Assembly: GCA_020746105.1 (NCBI GenBank)
Contig: CM036617.1
Span: 147,068,578-147,132,577 of the forward strand
Direction of reading: 5' to 3'
From: Trogon surrucura
Lineage: Eukaryota > Chordata > Aves > Trogoniformes > Trogonidae
DNA: 64,000 bases
The notes under the pieces are model-generated. The model had not been told where the DNA came from and searched no databases. It was given only the letters and a program-made list of their open reading frames with translations. The translations under genes and the position numbers were made by a program. The number at the start of each line of letters is the position of its first letter. Position 1 is the first letter of the stretch. Positions 60,770 through 64,000 of this stretch are shown piece after piece.

Positions 60770-61230
60770 GGTTGCAGTTTAAACATTTTCAATGCTAATG
60801 TATGAAAAGCCAACAGGTTGTACAAAGCATTGTATGACTTTCCACTCTGATGTTGCAGGCATGTGGCATTTGAAAGATAATCTGTTTAGCCTTCTCCCAT
60901 CTAACAGGAAACCAGCCGCACAGAGCCTAACACAGTTCAACGACCATCCAAACAAGAGAGGGATGAATTCAAGTGGCTCAACAGAGTTCAAAAATAACAT
61001 CCCGCTTAAGCGACCTGCATGAGCGGAGCTGATTTTGCAGGCAACCTCAGAATGGTATTTATACCCTTTTCTACCCTCCTCTGCTCTTGTTGCAATACTT
61101 GTACAGAAAATTTCTTAAATCGGATATGGCAGAACCACTAATAATCCATTTGCACTCTGGGGTGAGCTTTGCTAATGAATTCAAATGAGAGCAGAAGCAA
61201 GCCACAGACTGCCAGTTTTTTAATATGCTC
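60770..61230. promoter_or_regulatory. Candidate conserved non-coding element with inverted SOX-like pair
   Basis: Repeat-free, non-coding and clustered with transcription-factor words: ACAAAG and CATTGT in inverted array at 60822-60833, AAGATAATCTG (GATA/bicoid-type word) near 60876, ACTAATAATCC near 61136, and CTAATGAATTCAAATGAG near 61173. The overlapping 73 and 76-codon frames on opposite strands carry no domain. This is one of the strongest candidates by texture for a conserved enhancer. Conservation is inferred. Confidence 0.38.
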
Positions 61231-61307
61231 ATATTTTCTAGTAATGGTGTAATTGTAATTAATGTTTACTTTGTTGTGTATTTTATTGTTGAGTCTTTAA
61301 AGTCCTC

Positions 61308-61365
61308 TGGGATCCCTTTGGGATATACAGCACTATATAAATGTAAGTTGTTATTATCAAATAAC
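61308..61365 (+). repeat. 3' tail of an old SINE of MIR/CORE type
   Basis: CTGGGATCCCTTTGGGATAT, then ACAGCACTATATAAATGTAA, then GTTGTTATTATC closely follow the typical amniote SINE tail (TTTGGGATG, GGCGCTATATAAATGTAA, TTATTATTA). Clearer than the related piece near 26.6 kb. The TATAAA inside it belongs to the repeat and is not a promoter. Confidence 0.6.
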
Positions 61366-62330
61366 AATCACCGGCCATTTAAATTATACAATAGCTACCT
61401 GATTATACTTAATCAAGTTAAAGCTCTAATAAAAAATGATTATATATAATCTAGATTAAAGATATTTTTCCCTTGTTCAGAGAACCCAAAATTCTTTGCA
61501 TTGAGTATGGAAGTGCACTGCAACACCTGGAGCTTGATCCCACAGTACAGAAATCAGTTAGGACTTTTGCTGCTCCTTTTAATGAAGAGGTAATAAGACG
61601 CCTGGCAAAGAGTTAAATATCTCAACAATTTTACCCTCTGAAGCTGCACAAATAAGACTTCGTTTCCCAAAATATTTTGGTAGAATATTTATCCTTACCT
61701 TTAGTATTGCTCCTGAAGTATCTGTAACAGTCATTTTGGCTGTGTCACCAGTTATATATATATGCTGTATGCCTGAGAATTTATTTCAGTGTAGCACAGA
61801 GATCCCTGAGCTTATACTAAACCAGTTAACTTGGTGCTGATGTTGCCAGTTGGGCACAGTGTAGAACATGAAGAAGGCAAGTGACTCTTCCTCTCTGTGG
61901 TCACAAGTCCTCATCTCATCTTCTTTCATGACATATCCATGGGGACACAGCATCCAAAATATTTACCCTTGGTCTTGAGCATGCAATACTCCATGCAACA
62001 ATGAGAAATGTTTTAGGATGCAGTAGATTTCAGAAATGCTGTTGCCAGGCATACTTCAAAACCCCAAAATCACACAATCAGCAATAAACCACAGTGACAT
62101 TTTATACACGAACCCTTGTAGAAGATTATTTACTTGGCTTTGAACTGTTAGAAATCACATCTTCAAGTTTTAAAACCACTGGGGAAAGAGCTAATTTAGC
62201 TGAAAGCCTAACACATGAAAACATGACTCCAGGACTTAAGGTTAGAGAAAACCTTGCTTTTGCTCTCTCCAAGAAATACTGCAAGACTGGCAGGGGGAGG
62301 TGGGTTGAAGCACATTTTTCTGGCTGACCT
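61366..62330. other. AT-rich unique DNA, nothing recognised
   Basis: A short (TA)n run lies near 61753-61765. The 77-codon plus frame at 62094-62327 has no domain. Confidence 0.4.
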
Positions 62331-62403
62331 GTGCCAAGTCATTTCCCCTGCTTCAGGTTTCTCATCGGTGGAACAGGGGTAATGGCATTAACCTCGTTAC
62401 TGA
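62331..62403 (+). repeat. MIR-like SINE fragment
   Basis: AAGTCATTTCCCCTGCTTCA, then GGTTTCTCATCGGTGGAACA, then GGGGTAATGGCATTAACCTC. This follows the sense MIR-type order 'AAGTCACTTAACCTCTCTGTGCCTCA', 'GTTTCCTCATCTGTAAAATGGGG', 'ATAATAATAGTACCTACCTC'. Good block order despite divergence. Confidence 0.58.
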
Positions 62404-64000
62404 TGAACAGCATCGTAGATGGGTCTACAACATATTTCAATGATAATAGATCATCCTGTGGACCTTTTAATACCAATAAAAAAAAAAAAAAATTTCATTC
62501 CAGAGTCAATGACCTCTTGGCAAGCGATGGCTAACCCAACTTCAATATAACTGCATGGGTTAACACTGTCACCCCACAACCCACCCAGCAGAAGTGGACA
62601 GATTGCCCTTCGGGCTGTAAAGGTCTAATCGGGGCTCAAACATTTTTGTTGTAAAGCATCTCTCCCCTGTGCCAACTACAAAGGCAGGCTCAGCTGGCAA
62701 TGTTCACAATCTAGTGACTTCAGAAAACTATCTAACATTAGTTAGCATGAACTTGGAGTCACAACCTTGATCTTAATCAGTTATTGATTCTTGTGTTTGG
62801 GGCTTTTTTTCTGGAAAATAATCATCTAAAGTTTGAATTGAATTGGCCTCCTTTTCTTGTTCCTCCCCAAAATACTTTTTTTTTTTTGAGAAATTTCAGT
62901 GGGTTCACTTTTATGTGAAAAATAACACTACTTTCAGAAAATAACAATTTTCCCCACCAGAAGTGTAAACATTTTGTTGCAGAGCTGATATTTCAAAGCA
63001 AAAATGTTCAACTTTCATGTAAAAATTGTTCATTTTCATTTTAAATGAAAATAACTGAAGTGAGAAAAGACTGCATATCTTTGAGAACTGCATGTTACTT
63101 CTCTTAAGATTTGGGATAAGATCACACTAGCTGAAGATCCCTCTTCTCTCCAGCAATGCAAATAACAACAATGATATGCCATAGAGCTTTCACATACACT
63201 TAATGACTCAAGTGATGCTTGGCCAACTCCCACCAGCTGAGAATCTGGGACAGAAACACCAGCTGAAATCAAGGCTTTCTTGTAGGAACATCTCTGTACA
63301 TGCAAAGCAAGAGGCAGACCCCATGATACGGTCTGTAATTTAAAAGGACAGCGTTACCAAAAGATGAGAAGTAGAGATTATTACTAAACGGCCCATAAGA
63401 GTCTGTTGGAAAAAGACAAAAAAAAAAAAATCTGGGGAAAAGCAAGGTACGGATTTCTTGAGTTCTGAGCTCCCAACTAACACTTCCTTTCTGAAGGCCC
63501 TTTCGTGCAGTCAGGCTGGAAGTAAAAAATTAACACATTAATAGCAACCACTAGTGTTTTAGTAGGCACGCATCAAAATTCCACATATATTAGCCGAGTT
63601 CAATTTTAAACTGTTACCCACTGATCTTTCCTGCTTGCTGGAGCATGCTGTCAGGAGGGTTCTCCAGCTGCGGAAGGTGGCGGGTGCACACAGAGCTATC
63701 CCTTCAAGCACAAGCCCTCCGTTGGCACCGAGGCTGCCCGAGCTGCCAGGAAGCACTGCCTTTTGTCTGACACGCGTCTCCCCATAACGTGTCAGCAGAA
63801 CAACACGAGGCGCTACCCATCAGTCAAGCCACAATGCACCCTGACACATCAGTTAGCTAGGAGGAGTCGGAAGGCTAAGTCAGGGGTGATATTTTGAGGT
63901 GGGAAAAGGATCTAAGAGGTGTGGGGAGGAAAGGAGAGAAGGGCGGGGGTGGTACAAGATCCATATTGTTGTTTCACTGGAAGGACACAGCATGTCATAA
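62404..64000. other. Unique DNA with low-complexity tracts, nothing recognised
   Basis: An A-run near 62478-62491, a T-run near 62878-62888 and an A-run near 63419-63430. The end of the window (63890-63950) is G-rich (GGTGTGGGGAGG, GGGCGGGGGTGG). Frames of 60-89 codons at 62911-63305 and 63559-63756 have no domain. Confidence 0.4.

Noticed and set aside
61335..61345. TATATAAATG, possible TATA box
   Set aside because: It is part of the tail of an old SINE, which explains it fully.
1..64000. CRISPR arrays, bacterial operons, rRNA or tRNA genes, endogenous retroviruses
   Set aside because: No regularly spaced direct repeats, no ribosomal or intact tRNA signatures, and no gag/pol/env-like frames or paired LTRs were visible.

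Overview
The window reads as vertebrate nuclear DNA from a gene-poor region, most probably from a bird. The strongest evidence is repeated CR1 LINE 3' ends, recognised by the 3' tail units of the ATTCTRTG type and by the block GGTTGGAAGGGACCTT read on the antisense side. They sit in AT-rich, mostly single-copy sequence with few repeats and no bacterial-style operons. No long reading frames, tRNA or rRNA genes, CRISPR arrays or endogenous retroviral gag/pol/env frames are visible. I could not support any host protein-coding exon. Every open frame with a recognisable protein signature is a decayed piece of CR1 ORF2. A crocodilian or turtle source cannot be fully excluded, but low repeat density and dominance of bird-type CR1 ends favour a bird.

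Layout. Bases 1-620 hold a candidate conserved regulatory block with an RFX X-box-like site, followed by a small CpG-rich stretch. Bases 2660-4110 hold a long, very old CR1/L3-like LINE on the minus strand. Bases 7880-8240, 11930-12400, 17880-18310, 22150-22560, 34790-35350 and 60770-61230 look like candidate conserved non-coding elements: dense homeodomain, SOX, TCF or E-box-like words with no coding content. Bases 24478-25725 hold a plus-strand CR1 that lost its RT core and has a short minus-strand CR1 inserted inside it. Further CR1 copies lie at 28133-28670, 31792-32675 (two adjoining), 38833-38883, 47771-47880, 52611-53590 (the best preserved) and 60496-60695. Old MIR/CORE-SINE-like fragments are scattered at about 6.9, 17.5, 26.6, 27.1, 33.1, 48.7-49.0, 56.7, 61.3 and 62.3 kb. 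CpG-rich patches occur at 0.36, 18.4, 34.8 and 48.1-48.7 kb.

There is no gene set acting together here. The simplest reading is an intergenic desert or a very large intron carrying dispersed regulatory elements of an unidentified developmental gene, plus fossil retroposons of several ages. I found no new biological system. The best leads are the regulatory-element candidates and the layered retroposon insertions. Conservation claims are inferred from sequence texture only, because no alignment could be run.
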